A DNA stretch of 64,000 nt from Mycobacteriaceae bacterium (GCA_019749805.1 JAIEPH010000045.1:24113-88112), one strand, 5' to 3'; shown: positions 1 through 9,317, counted from the first letter of the stretch. The notes: a model not told the origin generated them from the letters alone. Made by a program: numbers and translations.

Positions 1-420
1 GAGGAGGCGTTCGAACGGCTCAGCGAAAACATCGACGGTCAGCGCATCCGGGCCCGGCCGGTGGAAGACCTCGCCGTGCGCGAGGAACATTCCCGCGAGC
101 AAGGGAAGGTATTCGTCGGCGGCCGCGCACATCGCCTCCAGTGCGGCCTCTAGCCGTTCCGCCGCGGTTCCGCGTCCGGTGATCGCGGGCCATATCGCGT
201 TGCGAAACGTCTGGGCTGCGCGTGCAGTCAGCGCTGCGACGAGTTGATCTCGTGTGACGTCCCGACGGTAGATCGTCGCCCGCGACAGTCCGGCCTCGGC
301 CGCGATCCGCTCTCGCGTCGTCTCGGTCAGGCCCCATCGAGCGATCGCCGCGGCGGTCGCGTCGATAAGCCGAGGATCAACCTCAGCGGGGTTTCCGGGC
401 TTCTCTTGACTCTGAACCAC
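1..420 (-). CDS. TetR-family transcriptional regulator (3' end outside window)
   Basis: Reading the minus strand from a GTG at 420 gives an open frame to the window edge. Residues about 15-60 form a TetR-type helix-turn-helix with the pattern IAAEAGLSRATIYR followed by a basic stretch, the usual DNA-binding end of the family; the ligand domain is only partly present. A TATGAT hexamer ends seven bases before the GTG, so the mRNA is probably leaderless. The gene is divergent from the membrane-protein gene at 441, and an inverted repeat lies between them, which suggests it represses itself and that neighbour. The ligand cannot be read from the sequence. Confidence 0.8.
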   Translation of the reverse strand, partial: MVQSQEKPGNPAEVDPRLIDATAAAIARWGLTETTRERIAAEAGLSRATIYRRDVTRDQLVAALTARAAQTFRNAIWPAITGRGTAAERLEAALEAMCAAADEYLPLLAGMFLAHGEVFHRPGPDALTVDVFAEPFERLL

Positions 421-426
421 ACGAAC

Positions 427-434
427 ATCATAGT
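427..434. promoter_or_regulatory. Back-to-back -10 elements of divergent leaderless promoters
   Basis: On the minus strand TATGAT (432-427) precedes the tetR GTG by the distance expected for transcription starting at the start codon. On the plus strand CATAGT (429-434) has the same relation to the GTG at 441. Leaderless mRNAs are common in mycobacteria; the assignment here is by spacing only. Confidence 0.5.
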
Positions 435-452
435 TGAGACGTGTCAGTCTCA
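435..452. promoter_or_regulatory. Probable TetR operator, TGAGAC-N6-GTCTCA
   Basis: A perfect 6-bp inverted repeat with a 6-bp spacer lies just downstream of both divergent -10 hexamers and overlaps the GTG at 441. A bound dimer here would block both promoters. Confidence 0.6.
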
Positions 453-1898
453 GAGGTGAACTCGCCGAGTATCACCCTTTCGCCGGCCGGCGGTGCGCTT
501 GCCGCCGCCGGTGGCGCTGTGTCGTTGTTCGCCACCTACTGGGACGACGCCTGGCACACTGATATTGGCCGAGATACAGCCCTGATCCCGCCGCACCTGG
601 CGTTGTACGGCAGCGTTGCCGCCGTCGGACTCGTGGTCCTCGGCTGGGGATTGGTTGCCCTGGCGCGGACTCGATCGATCCGCGCCGCGCTCAGGCAGCC
701 AGGCCTGTTGTTGGCCGGCTTGGGCGGCGCGGTCACACTCGCCGCAGCCCCCCTCGACGCCTTCTGGCATGACGCCTTCGGCCGCGACGCCGTCCTGTGG
801 AGCCCGCCGCACATGCTGGTCGTATTCGCCTCCACAACGATGGCCATTGGACTATTGGCCGGCCTGCGACCGACACGGCACGGGATGGTCGAGGCCGCCC
901 TGTCCGCATTGGTGCTGGGCAGCGCAATGATGACCGTCCTCGAGTACGACACCGATGTTCCACAGTTCAGCCAAACCCTTTATCTGCCGGTGGTTTTGGT
1001 CACCGGCCTGTTCGCGGTGTACATCATCCGTGCGCTCGTTGCGCGGCCATACGCCGTCACTCGGGCTGTCGCCGTCTACCTCGCAATGCGGTTCATCGTC
1101 GTCGCGGCTCTGATCCTGCTCGGCCGCAGCACGCCCGACCTTCCGGTGGCTGTCCTTGGCCTGGTCGTGGCCGACCTGCCCTGGCGCGGACACGCCGCAC
1201 GCTATGGGGCAACCGGTGCCGCGGTCGCCGCGCTGGCCTGGACCGCCTCGGCGCTCGGCGTGGCCAGCCAGCCCGCCGCCGCTGTCGGCGTGGTCGCCGC
1301 GCCAGTCATCGTGGTCGGCGTCGCGCTCGTGCTGGCAACCTCCTGGCGCACATATCCGGTTGGCGCGACCGCCTCTGCGCTACTGGCGGGTGCCGGCATG
1401 TTGATGCTGGGGCCGGTTCCCGAGGCCGTCGCCCACGATCCTGGACAGGGACAGCCCGTTACGTCGGTGCGACTGACCGTGGCCGGGGATGGCCGTGGGA
1501 ATGTGCGGCTCGACGCGGTTGCCCCTGATGCCGGCTCCCAGCTCATGGCTGACAGGGTCGTGGCTCGCCGAGGTGGCCAGACGCTCACCGCGCGGCTGAA
1601 TGAGATCGGCACGGGCAAGTTCACCGGCACCATTCGCCTGCCCGAACAGGGACGGTGGTTCGTCTACGTCCAATTCGGGCGCGCCGGTGAGACTGTCGAA
1701 GCGTGGCTGCCCGTCGATTCCGGCTGGCAAGGAACCACCTCGGCCGAGCGTGAGCTCTACGTGCCCGCCGGCACGCAGCCCCCAACGGCTACGCAAATCG
1801 CCAGCGGCGCAGCGATCTACGCCCTCGGTCTCATCCTGCTCGCCCTAGCCCTCATCCAAACGCGGCGCATCGTGCGGCGCCGCCACAATCCAGCCTGA
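441..1898 (+). CDS. Polytopic membrane protein with C-terminal extracytoplasmic beta domain
   Basis: The 485-residue product has about nine hydrophobic segments in residues 20-330. It then has an extracytoplasmic domain (about 340-440) with the look of FixH/YtkA-like beta-sandwich domains, and a last membrane helix followed by an Arg-rich tail. Two similar motifs, FATYWDDAWHTDIGRD and LDAFWHDAFGRD, sit in the N-terminal half and offer His, Asp and Trp residues that could bind metal or haem; that is inference. GTG 441 fits a leaderless start, and GTG 456 is an alternative. A decayed copy of the last 130 residues occurs at 61796-62191. The gene is probably controlled by the divergent TetR protein. 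Its function is unknown, but the location suggests copper or redox stress. Confidence 0.75.
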   Translation: MSVSEVNSPSITLSPAGGALAAAGGAVSLFATYWDDAWHTDIGRDTALIPPHLALYGSVAAVGLVVLGWGLVALARTRSIRAALRQPGLLLAGLGGAVTLAAAPLDAFWHDAFGRDAVLWSPPHMLVVFASTTMAIGLLAGLRPTRHGMVEAALSALVLGSAMMTVLEYDTDVPQFSQTLYLPVVLVTGLFAVYIIRALVARPYAVTRAVAVYLAMRFIVVAALILLGRSTPDLPVAVLGLVVADLPWRGHAARYGATGAAVAALAWTASALGVASQPAAAVGVVAAPVIVVGVALVLATSWRTYPVGATASALLAGAGMLMLGPVPEAVAHDPGQGQPVTSVRLTVAGDGRGNVRLDAVAPDAGSQLMADRVVARRGGQTLTARLNEIGTGKFTGTIRLPEQGRWFVYVQFGRAGETVEAWLPVDSGWQGTTSAERELYVPAGTQPPTATQIASGAAIYALGLILLALALIQTRRIVRRRHNPA

Positions 1899-1939
1899 GT
1901 TTCCCACCACCTACTCAACCTGCAGTAGCTGAGGAATCG

Positions 1940-2992
1940 TTATCCATCAGGTTTTTCGCTCTGGCTGTTGCGGTCGTTATCGGGCGTTTTCGCGTCGCCT
2001 GATGTGAGCCCTTTGTCCGCGGGTGCCGCGTCACCTGAATCCACGCCGCTGTCGGCCCGCATGCCGGCGTCGTCACGACTGACCGCAGCATCCCGCGTCG
2101 CCTCGGCTTCGCCTGTTGCACTGATCGCGAGCTCCTCGCGACCCTTCGGCGCGATGAAGAAGTACATGAGGGCGCCGATCAATACCACCGTTGCGGTAAA
2201 TGAATTGATCCGGATGCCGGCAATTTGGGTCGCCGCGTCGCTGCGCATCAACTCGACGAAGAAACGGCCGACACAGTAGCCGGCGACATAAAGCGCGAAC
2301 AGCCGTCCATGGCCGATTCTGAATCGGCGATCGACCCAAATCAGCATGCCGAAGACCAATACGTTCCACAGCGACTCATAGAGGAAGGTGGGATGCACGA
2401 CCTGCGCGACCTGCCCTGTCGACACACCGTCGACCGCATGGACGTCGACGACGCCCGACGGCTCACGGCGGTAGTAAATCTCCAAGCCCCACGGCAGGTC
2501 TGTGGGCCTGCCGTACAACTCCTGGTTGAAGTAGTTGCCGACGCGGCCAATCGCCTGGGCGAGCACTATGCCCGGCGCGACGGCATCGCCGAAGGCGGGC
2601 AACGGAATGTCGCGTCGCCGGCATCCGATCCATGCGCCGACGCCACCGAGGGCCACCGCACCCCAGATGCCCAGGCCGCCGTCCCAGACCCTCAATGTGG
2701 CGGCCCACCCAAGACCGTCGTCGCCGAAGTAGGTGCGCCAGTCGGTGATCACGTGATAGAGCCGGCCACCGATCAACCCAAACGGTATGGCCCATATCGC
2801 GACGTCATAGACGACGCCCGGTTCGCCGCCCCGGGCGATCCAGCGGCGGTTTCCTATCAGCAGAGCGGCGACGATGCCGGCGATGATGAACATCGCATAA
2901 GCCCGGATCGGCAGCGAGCCAAGATGCCACACCCCTTGGGGCGGGCTAGGGAAGGAAGCGACCAGGGTGGTCACGGCGACCAGGGTGGTCAC
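1940..2992 (-). CDS. lgt: Prolipoprotein diacylglyceryl transferase (Lgt), probable second copy
   Basis: Lgt moves diacylglyceryl from phosphatidylglycerol to the lipobox cysteine of prolipoproteins in the membrane. The 350-residue product has the family's membrane segments and the Lgt signature around residues 140-165 (QAIGRVGNYFNQELYG), plus HPTFLYES and GRFFVELMR further on. Residues after about 275 form an Asp/Ala/Ser-rich cytoplasmic tail. Two in-frame GTG codons, 2992 and 2974, come from an 18-bp tandem repeat and either could start translation. Lgt is normally a single-copy housekeeping gene beside trp genes, so a copy in a metal island is probably accessory; the island encodes several lipoproteins. 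A 17-bp dyad lies about 125 bp upstream. A fragment of a related lgt survives near 62200-62320. Confidence 0.93.
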   Translation of the reverse strand: MTTLVAVTTLVASFPSPPQGVWHLGSLPIRAYAMFIIAGIVAALLIGNRRWIARGGEPGVVYDVAIWAIPFGLIGGRLYHVITDWRTYFGDDGLGWAATLRVWDGGLGIWGAVALGGVGAWIGCRRRDIPLPAFGDAVAPGIVLAQAIGRVGNYFNQELYGRPTDLPWGLEIYYRREPSGVVDVHAVDGVSTGQVAQVVHPTFLYESLWNVLVFGMLIWVDRRFRIGHGRLFALYVAGYCVGRFFVELMRSDAATQIAGIRINSFTATVVLIGALMYFFIAPKGREELAISATGEAEATRDAAVSRDDAGMRADSGVDSGDAAPADKGLTSGDAKTPDNDRNSQSEKPDG

Positions 2993-2993
2993 G
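2958..2993 (-). repeat. 18-bp perfect tandem duplication at the lgt start
   Basis: Two identical 18-bp units (2958-2975 and 2976-2993) encode the repeated residues VTTLVA and duplicate the GTG start codon of lgt. It looks like a replication-slippage product that leaves two alternative starts six codons apart. Confidence 0.85.
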
Positions 2994-3115
2994 GCGGCCT
3001 CGGCGGCACGACAGCGCCGGTTGACGTCTCACAAAGGACAGACATACTCCTCTACGGCAATCACTCGTGTTCGGGCTGTCAGTGGGTTCGCATGCTCGCG
3101 GGCTACCTACTTATC

Positions 3116-3132
3116 TACTACGGCGAATAGTA
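3116..3132. promoter_or_regulatory. 17-bp BlaI-type dyad TACTACGGCGAATAGTA
   Basis: TACTA and TAGTA half-sites are spaced as in the other dyads of this window. It lies upstream of lgt on the minus strand and is its likely operator. Confidence 0.6.
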
Positions 3133-3934
3133 CTGTACAGGTGCCGACCTCCGGCAATGACGCCGATATGCCGCACCTCGACGACCCTGCCACGCAATCG
3201 AGTCAGTCTTCGCCCAGTTCAGCATCTAGCATCACAGGTCCGAAGTCCGCCCGCTGCGCGCGGATGAGTGCGTTCGCAGAAGTTGTACTGCCCTCGGCAG
3301 ACCAATCTTCCTCCCGTTGCTAACAGTTCGCTGGCTCGGGGCGATAACCAGATTGCATTGCGGGGTCCGGCCCCCCGCGGCAAGGATCTGGCGGGGAACG
3401 CGACTCCTCCCCCGCCAGATCACCAGCTTGAAGCCGCTCACCGACGTCGCGATCCCCAGCTCGGCCGCGTCAGGCGAGTGACGCCGGGCGGCAGCAGTCC
3501 CGCTTGACCTATGTGGCCAACGGTGCGTCCCGCGGCGAGGACCGTGTGAGGACGGGCGTATATCGTGGTGTGCTCGGCGCAGCTAGCCGACCCAACTCTA
3601 AACAATCTTTAGCCAATCGTTTTCGGCACTAAAAGGGATGGTTCGCGTCTGACAGCTTGAGGACGATCAATCAGCTGCCGGCCTCATGCCAGCAATACGC
3701 CACGACGCGACGGTACTAGCCCTGCAGGACTTCACCTTTCGGGATCCGACGGCATACTTTGCCTCGCCCGCCAGGGGTGGCGGGGAATGTCGTTGCGGTA
3801 TCGCCGTTTCAGTCGATATGGAGCCCTGTTGCGACGGAATTCCCGGCCTGTCTGCGACTCTATTTGCGCCAGAATGGAGCTCGGTCGCGGCGGGTCGCAG
3901 CCGTCTATTTGCTGACACGGGATAGCCTGTCGCC
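3133..3934. other. Intergenic stretch without a recognisable gene
   Basis: Short open frames exist on both strands but none has a ribosome-binding site, family-like sequence or steady codon bias. The only clear signal is the promoter of the amidase at its right end. Confidence 0.5.
3923..3928 (+). promoter_or_regulatory. -10 hexamer TAGCCT of a leaderless promoter
   Basis: TAGCCT ends six bases before the GTG at 3935, so transcription would begin at the start codon of the amidase gene. No Shine-Dalgarno sequence is visible. Confidence 0.5.
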
Positions 3935-5137
3935 GTGTGTGATCGATGCACGGGCGGGCCAAGTCGGCCCGTTTCGCGGCGGGCCGTCCTGAGATTGGCG
4001 GCCGCAGCGCCGGCGGTTGTCGGTCTGGCAAGCGCCGCGCCCATGCTCATCGGGACACCGCGCGCGCCAGCGCAGCCGCCTCTGTCGGCGGACACGGCCA
4101 CGGCGACACCACCGATTCCCATTATCAGCCGTGGTCAATGGGGCGCCGAAGAGTCGCTGCGGCGAGCAGCGCCGGTGTACGACAACGCGATTCGGGCCGG
4201 GATCATCCACCACTCCGCGACGGGCAACAACTACGCGCCCAACGAATCGATCTACGCGTATCACACACGCTCGATGGGTTGGGCCGACATCGCCTACAAC
4301 GCGCTCGTCGACAAGCATGGTCAAGTTTTCGAAGGCAGGTTCGGCGGACTTGATAAACCGGTCGAGGGATCGCATACCGGTGGATTCAACAAAGACTCGT
4401 GGGCGGTGTGCCTTATCGGTGATTACGGCCGAGAAGTACCGACGCCAGCGCAGCTGCGATCGGTTGGCCGGCTGTTGGGATGGCGGCTGGCGCTCGGAGC
4501 AGTCGATCCCAGAGGTGCCGTCGCGCTGACATCTGCCGGTGGCCCCTACACCCGGTTCCGGCAGGGTATGACCCGCATGCTGCCGAGCATCTTCGCTCAC
4601 CGCGATGTCGGTGATACCGCATGCCCGGGCAACGCCGCCTACGCGTTCCTGGATCGGATCCGCGAGATCGCCGCGCGTTTCAACCAACCTCCCACCGCAG
4701 AGGACGTGGAGGAGTCGATGCGGGGTGGGGCGATTTTTGCGCGATGGCAAGCGCTCGGTGGCGCCAGCGGTGTGCTGGGTCCGGTGAGGTCGCCGGAAGC
4801 CCCCGGTGCTGGCCCAGCGCGCTACGTCATCTTTACCCAGGGAGCGATCTACTGGTCACCGGCCACCGGAGCGCAACCTTTGACCGGAGCGATCTATGAC
4901 GCCTGGGCGACGCTGGGTTACGAGCGCAGCACGCTCGGCTTGCCCACAAGCGGCCAGATCCAACAGCCGCAATGGATTGTGCAGAACTTCCAGCACGGCA
5001 CGCTGAACATAGATCGAGAGAACGGTGCGGTCACCATGGTGGCCGACGGGCAGCCCCGCGTCTTGCCTCCGCCGCCGCCCGGAGGGCCACCCGTTCAGCT
5101 AGAGCGATTCTCTCCGGCGCGCAACCGGATCCCTTGA
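3935..5137 (+). CDS. Tat-exported N-acetylmuramoyl-L-alanine amidase (PGRP domain) with LGFP repeats
   Basis: The 400-residue protein should cut the amide bond between muramic acid and L-alanine in the cell wall. The N-terminus has SRRAVLRLAAAAP, a twin-arginine signal, followed by a PGRP/Amidase_2 domain at about residues 60-240. Zinc ligands are visible as the His pair in GIIHHSATG and His plus Cys in FAHRDVGDTACPG. The C-terminal part (about 260-370) carries degenerate LGFP-type repeats (GVLGPVRSPE, STLGLPTSG), which bind cell-wall material. It resembles the mycobacterial secreted protein Csp (Rv3811). It stands alone between lgt and a DUF302 gene and has no obvious metal role. Confidence 0.9.
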   Translation: MCDRCTGGPSRPVSRRAVLRLAAAAPAVVGLASAAPMLIGTPRAPAQPPLSADTATATPPIPIISRGQWGAEESLRRAAPVYDNAIRAGIIHHSATGNNYAPNESIYAYHTRSMGWADIAYNALVDKHGQVFEGRFGGLDKPVEGSHTGGFNKDSWAVCLIGDYGREVPTPAQLRSVGRLLGWRLALGAVDPRGAVALTSAGGPYTRFRQGMTRMLPSIFAHRDVGDTACPGNAAYAFLDRIREIAARFNQPPTAEDVEESMRGGAIFARWQALGGASGVLGPVRSPEAPGAGPARYVIFTQGAIYWSPATGAQPLTGAIYDAWATLGYERSTLGLPTSGQIQQPQWIVQNFQHGTLNIDRENGAVTMVADGQPRVLPPPPPGGPPVQLERFSPARNRIP

Positions 5138-5291
5138 CCGGCGCTGTCACCGCGGGCTGCAGCAAGAACTCGTCTCGCGGCATCCGCCGAATCCACATCT
5201 CTCGCGTCGCGCACCATTGACCGGATGTGGACTTCAGACTCCCTGATCCAGGACAGCACACAGTTGGCCCGGTCAACTGGCCCGCGCCGGT

Positions 5292-5687
5292 CTATGAGAG
5301 CGATTGGATTGCCGCGCGCAGCATGGTCGCGGCTTCATCGGCCACGGCGCGCAGTTCTGGCTCGTCGGCGACCTGCACCATCACCTGCGGATCCATCGCG
5401 TCAACGATGACCGTGCCCTTCGCGGCGGGATCGGTGCGCACCACGACGTTGCACGGAAGCAACAGTCCGATTTGGCGATCGACATCGATTGCCCGATGGG
5501 CTAATTGCGGATTGCAGGCTCCCAAGATCAGGTAGTCCTCGATGTCCTCGCCCAATTTGGCCTTCAGTGTGGCCTTGACGTCGATTTCGGTCAGCACGCC
5601 GAAGCCCTGATCGGCCAATGCTTTGCGAGTATCTTGAACAGCGTCGTCGAACGTGCTGTGCAATGTGGTTGAAATGGCCAGTGCCAT
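5292..5687 (-). CDS. DUF302 family protein
   Basis: This 131-residue soluble protein matches the DUF302 pattern throughout: an N-terminal strand-helix unit with FDDAVQDTRKALADQGFGVLTEID, split here by family convention into helix and strand, then YLILGACNPQLAHRAID and LLLPCNVVV. The family is often found beside thiol, sulfur and metal genes; its biochemical activity is not settled. Two conserved cysteines lie in GACNP and LPCNV. The ATG at 5687 is preferred over an upstream TTG because AGAGGG lies seven bases before it. It is transcribed in the same direction as, and downstream of, the blaI-like gene, so the two may share a transcript. Confidence 0.85.
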   Translation of the reverse strand: MALAISTTLHSTFDDAVQDTRKALADQGFGVLTEIDVKATLKAKLGEDIEDYLILGACNPQLAHRAIDVDRQIGLLLPCNVVVRTDPAAKGTVIVDAMDPQVMVQVADEPELRAVADEAATMLRAAIQSLS

Positions 5688-5832
5688 AATCAATCCCTCT
5701 CTGTGAATGTTGATATGCCGTCAGATGAGCGTTGGCTGCGCCTCTCCAACTCGGCTTGGGCCATCTGGACCAGGCCCGAGGTGACTCGCATGAGCCCGCC
5801 TGCCGACTTTGCTTCTCTGCCGGCCCCCGCGC

Positions 5833-6257
5833 TTAGCGCTTGGCCGCTCGCTTCGTGGGTCGACGGAGCGCGGCGCGCAGTCGCGCCGACTCTTCGGGAC
5901 CGATCTGTTCGAGGAAGTAGGTGAGCACCAGATCGGGTTGGCCGCCGGAGTCAGGGCCTCACGCATAAGGCTTGCGCTGTGTTGCTCACGAGTCAGGGTC
6001 GGCCAATACCGGTAGGCTTTGCCGTCGCGCTCCCGCGCCAGGTAGCCCTTGCTGTGCAGATTGTCCATCGTGGACATCACTGTGGTGTAGGCGATGTCGC
6101 GTTCTGCCGCTAGTTCGTCGAAAATCTCTCGCACCGTCGTGGTCGTGTCGGATCCACGGTTCCAGATGCGGTCCATGATGACGGCTTCGAGTTCGCCAAA
6201 TCCGCGTGTGCGCACCGTTGGCCTCCCGGCTGTCCGTGTCGAGCCTGTGTCACGCAT
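5833..6257 (-). pseudogene. blaI: BlaI/MecI/CopY-type repressor with a 1-bp frameshift
   Basis: The N-terminal 85 residues form an intact winged helix of the BlaI family: GFGELEAVIMDRIWN, AYTTVMSTMDNLHSKGYL and YRYWPTLTREQH. At about 5951-5957 one base is missing relative to the copy at 62340-62784, so translation leaves the family reading frame. In the frame restored by adding one base the sequence continues as GGQPDLVLTYFLEQIGPEES and stops at 5833. As written, the protein keeps the DNA-binding domain but has a different C-terminus (to 5721), where BlaI proteins dimerise. BlaI-type proteins repress metal and beta-lactam genes in actinobacteria; the 17-bp dyad at 6289 suggests autoregulation. 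A sequencing indel is the alternative explanation. Confidence 0.8.
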
Positions 6258-6288
6258 GGTGCGCCCCTTCGGCGGAATGCGTATTGTC

Positions 6289-6305
6289 TACGTACCAAGA
6301 GCGTA
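6289..6305. promoter_or_regulatory. 17-bp BlaI-type dyad TACGTACCAAGAGCGTA
   Basis: It lies 32 bp upstream of the blaI-like start on the minus strand. An identical site precedes the second blaI copy at 62816-62832, as expected for autoregulation. Confidence 0.65.
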
Positions 6306-6722
6306 ATGCCGTTCCATACGGTTTGGAAACCGAGGGCCTGTTCCCATGGATAGCATCAACGACGGCACGGGTGCAGCGCGCAGACTTCGCGCGGTCAGCA
6401 AAGCCCTGATCGGCAGATGCTGATGCCCGCCAGCGTCACGCGACGATTACGGGATGAAGGCGACGGTGACGGCGTGGCCGCGATTGCGCCCGACAAGGGC
6501 CTAGAATCCGGCGTGCCCGGTCCGTGCAACCGGCGAAAACCGTTGTCTTAGCAGCAGAACGAAAGCCATGGCCCATCAGCCGATGCTAGGTTACCCGCCA
6601 CCGCGCCGGACGCGTCGTTCCCTGATGTCAGACGGCCGCCTCGCGCGGGTTGCAGATATCGGCGGCACAATGGCGCCCTCTGCGTCGATGGCGCCCAATG
6701 GCCGAGCCGGTGTCCCCACATC
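6306..6722. other. Intergenic region between blaI and copCD
   Basis: No convincing gene is seen. The region must carry the promoter of the copC/copD gene; no clear Shine-Dalgarno sequence precedes its ATG at 6723. Confidence 0.4.
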
Positions 6723-8622
6723 ATGACCTGGCTGCGGTGTGGGGTCATCGCGTTTGCGATCGCCGTGCTGATATCGGTGGGTCCGGGGGCGGGCACCGCG
6801 CAGGCGCATCCCACGTTGCTGTTCACCGAACCCGCAGCAGAGACCGCGGTTGCGACGTCACCCGAGGCGATCACACTGCTGTTCAACGAACCGGTCACCA
6901 TCGGCACGCGCGCGATTGTGGTGCTGGATCAATCCCGCCGCGAAGTACCGGTCGGGCTGGCCAGCCTCGCGCGCGACGGCCGCTTCGTCACCGCCGCGCC
7001 GGTTTCTGCTTTAGCGCCGGGGACCTCTGCGGTCCGTTGGCGCGTCACCGGCGGTGACGGTGATCAGGTCGAGCAGGAGTTCCGGTTCGCGGTCGGTCTT
7101 GCGGTGTCGGCTGCCGCGCCAACCGCTTCCGCGACGCCGGCCTGGGGTGAAAGTGCGTTGCGCTGGCTCCTTTTCGTCGGGTTGGCCGCCGCAGTCGGTG
7201 GCTTGATTGGTCGCCGTGCTACCGATACTGCACGTGCCGCACGCCCGGATTTGTCACCCGTGCGGTCGTGGGCGCCGGCAGGGATGGTCGTTGCACTCAT
7301 CGCCGCGATGGCCTTGGTCGCTGGTCGGGCCATTGACGCCGGCACCGTCACCGCGGTGTGGGATGGCCGCGCGGGTGTGCTGCTGTTGATTGAGATCGGT
7401 GGACTGTTGACTGCGTTGGCCCTTGTGAGTCGGGGTCGGTGGGCTCTGGTTCCGCTGGCGGTGGTGATCGCCGCCGACGGGATCCGCTCGCATGCGGGCA
7501 CAACATTCGGCGGCTGGGGCGCGGTTCTGACCGGGGTGCACCTGGCGGCGGGCACGGTTTGGGTCGGCGCGCTCGTGCACACGGCGCGGGCGGTGGTGGC
7601 GTGGCGAGCGGTGTCGGACGCGGTCCGTTGGGTCTTGGCCTCTTATGTCCGGCTGGCGCTGGTGACCTATCTCGTGGTGGTGGCCACGGGTGTGATCAGC
7701 GCGCTGGTGTTAGTCCCGCTGCCGCAACTGGTCTCCACCACCTACGGCAAGGTGCTGCTGATCAAACTCGGGCTCGTCGTGGCAGTGTCGGCGGCGGCGC
7801 TGGGCTCGAGGCTGATCCACCGCGATACCCGTCAGGCGACGCGGCTACGGAGGGCGATGGCCATCGAAGCCGCGCTGCTGGTCGTTGTGCTGGCAGCCAG
7901 CGCGGTGCTGGTGTCCACACCGCCGCCCACCGGGACGGCGTCGGCGGCGCCGCCGCCGCAACCAACCGGTCCTGTCGTGTCCCTGGGCGCCCTGGCCGGC
8001 CAGGTCGGGATCAGCCTGACTGCGAGTGAAGGGCTGCTCGTGGTCCGGCTGTCCACACCGCGGCGCGGTGACTACTACGCTGCTGAACCCGACCAGGACT
8101 ACAGCTTGACGGCCTCACTGGGTTGAGTCGGCGCTCGCGCTGACCGGCTGCGGCAGCGGATGCTATTTCGGGCGGCCGGTGTGGCGTGACGGTGACAATG
8201 TGCTTTCGCTGCGCGCCGGAGCCACCGGCTGGCCCGGCGGCGCCACCGGGCTGATCGTGTCGTGGCCACCGCGTCCCGGCGCCGCTGATCTGGCCGCAGC
8301 CGTCGCCGCGACCCGCGCGGCAGGCAGTCTCGTGGTCTATGAAACCGTCACCAGCGACACCACCGCCGGACGACCCGAACCGAACCGGCTCGACCTGGAC
8401 GCCGGCTTCTTCCTCTCCCAGGAACCCTATGCCGATGGCACCGCGCCGATCGCGGCGCGAACCTCGCCCCCGGGCGCGGTGGTGCGCTTAGCGCTGGGTT
8501 ATCCCGCCGCCTCCGTCAACGTTCAGCTCATTCTCGACGACCGCGGCCGTATCACCGAGGAAATCCTCACCGACCCAAAGCATCTCGTGACGCGCCGCAT
8601 CGTCTATCCCGGTCCTGAGTAA
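6723..8622 (+). pseudogene. CopC-CopD fusion (YcnJ-like copper protein), frameshifted near its 3' end
   Basis: A Sec signal ending at AQA leads into a CopC domain (about residues 28-125) whose mature N-terminus is HPTLLFTEPA, then a CopD-like membrane domain with eight or so helices (150-400). The first frame ends at a TGA at 8124, but the next frame continues without a stop as ALALTGCGSGCYFGRP to 8622 with the same composition and a YtkA/FixH-like domain. Removing one G from GGG at 8120-8122 joins the two into about 632 residues. Such proteins bind copper outside the membrane and are linked to copper uptake or resistance. The second His of the CopC copper site, usually in a DGHxxxG context, is replaced (GGDGDQVEQ). 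A decayed copy of the 5' end occurs at 62990-63200. Confidence 0.8.
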
Positions 8623-8623
8623 C

Positions 8624-9265
8624 TCATGTGCCGGGGCGGGCGATTCCCAGAATGTGGGCCTGGGAGGGGAAGAACCGCAGCGGCGCGTAGTGGAACCGTT
8701 GAAGGGATTCGATGTCGAATCCGGCGGCGCGGATAGCCGCGGCGGTGTCGCGGTTGAGGTGACAGCCCCCACCAACCCGTGACCACAGCGGCGTGAGGGC
8801 GTCCTCCAGCAACGCGAACCATGGTTTGGTCGAACGCACGTGCTCGAAGAACCGAAGCTGGCCGTTCGGTTTGAGCACCCGCCGCAGCTCGGCCAATGCG
8901 GCCGGCACATCCGCGACCGAGCACAGCACCAACGACGCAACGGCGCCGTCGAAGGTGGCGTCCTCCACCGGCAGCGCGGTCGCGTGACCGGCCACCACGT
9001 GTACCGGCACAGCTGCGGTTTCAGCAGCCCGCTCAGCCAGTGTCCGCAGGTGGTCCTCGGGCTCGACCGCGACGACTTCTGCGACCGTAGTGGGATAGTG
9101 GCCGAAGTTCATGCCGTTGCCGGCGCCGACCTCAATCACCCGGCCGGACAGGCCAGCAAGGGCACGATCGCGATGCTGCGCGGTGCCACGCTGCTCCGAC
9201 TCGGCGCTGATCCGCTCATACATGCGCGCAAACCGTGGATGCTGGAATTCGGACAGATCCGCCAT
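8624..9265 (-). CDS. Class I SAM-dependent methyltransferase
   Basis: The 213-residue product has the Rossmann methyltransferase motifs: motif I VIEVGAGNGMNFGHY at about residue 43, an acidic end of strand 2 (VVAVEPED), motif II-like FDGAVASLVLCSV and LRRVLKPNGQLRFFEHV. It belongs to the UbiE/METTL7-like methyltransferase 11 group; the substrate cannot be told. The gene ends two bases from the end of copCD on the other strand, so the two converge. Confidence 0.9.
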   Translation of the reverse strand: MADLSEFQHPRFARMYERISAESEQRGTAQHRDRALAGLSGRVIEVGAGNGMNFGHYPTTVAEVVAVEPEDHLRTLAERAAETAAVPVHVVAGHATALPVEDATFDGAVASLVLCSVADVPAALAELRRVLKPNGQLRFFEHVRSTKPWFALLEDALTPLWSRVGGGCHLNRDTAAAIRAAGFDIESLQRFHYAPLRFFPSQAHILGIARPGT

Positions 9266-9317
9266 GTCGCCTCCTTCGCTGTGTGCCTGTGCGATTTTCC
9301 TTTTGGCGGGGCCGGCG

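Noticed and set aside
450..1848. Many long frames overlapping the membrane-protein gene on both strands
   Set aside because: They are GC-rich shadow frames with low-complexity Arg/Ser/Pro composition and no family-like motifs.
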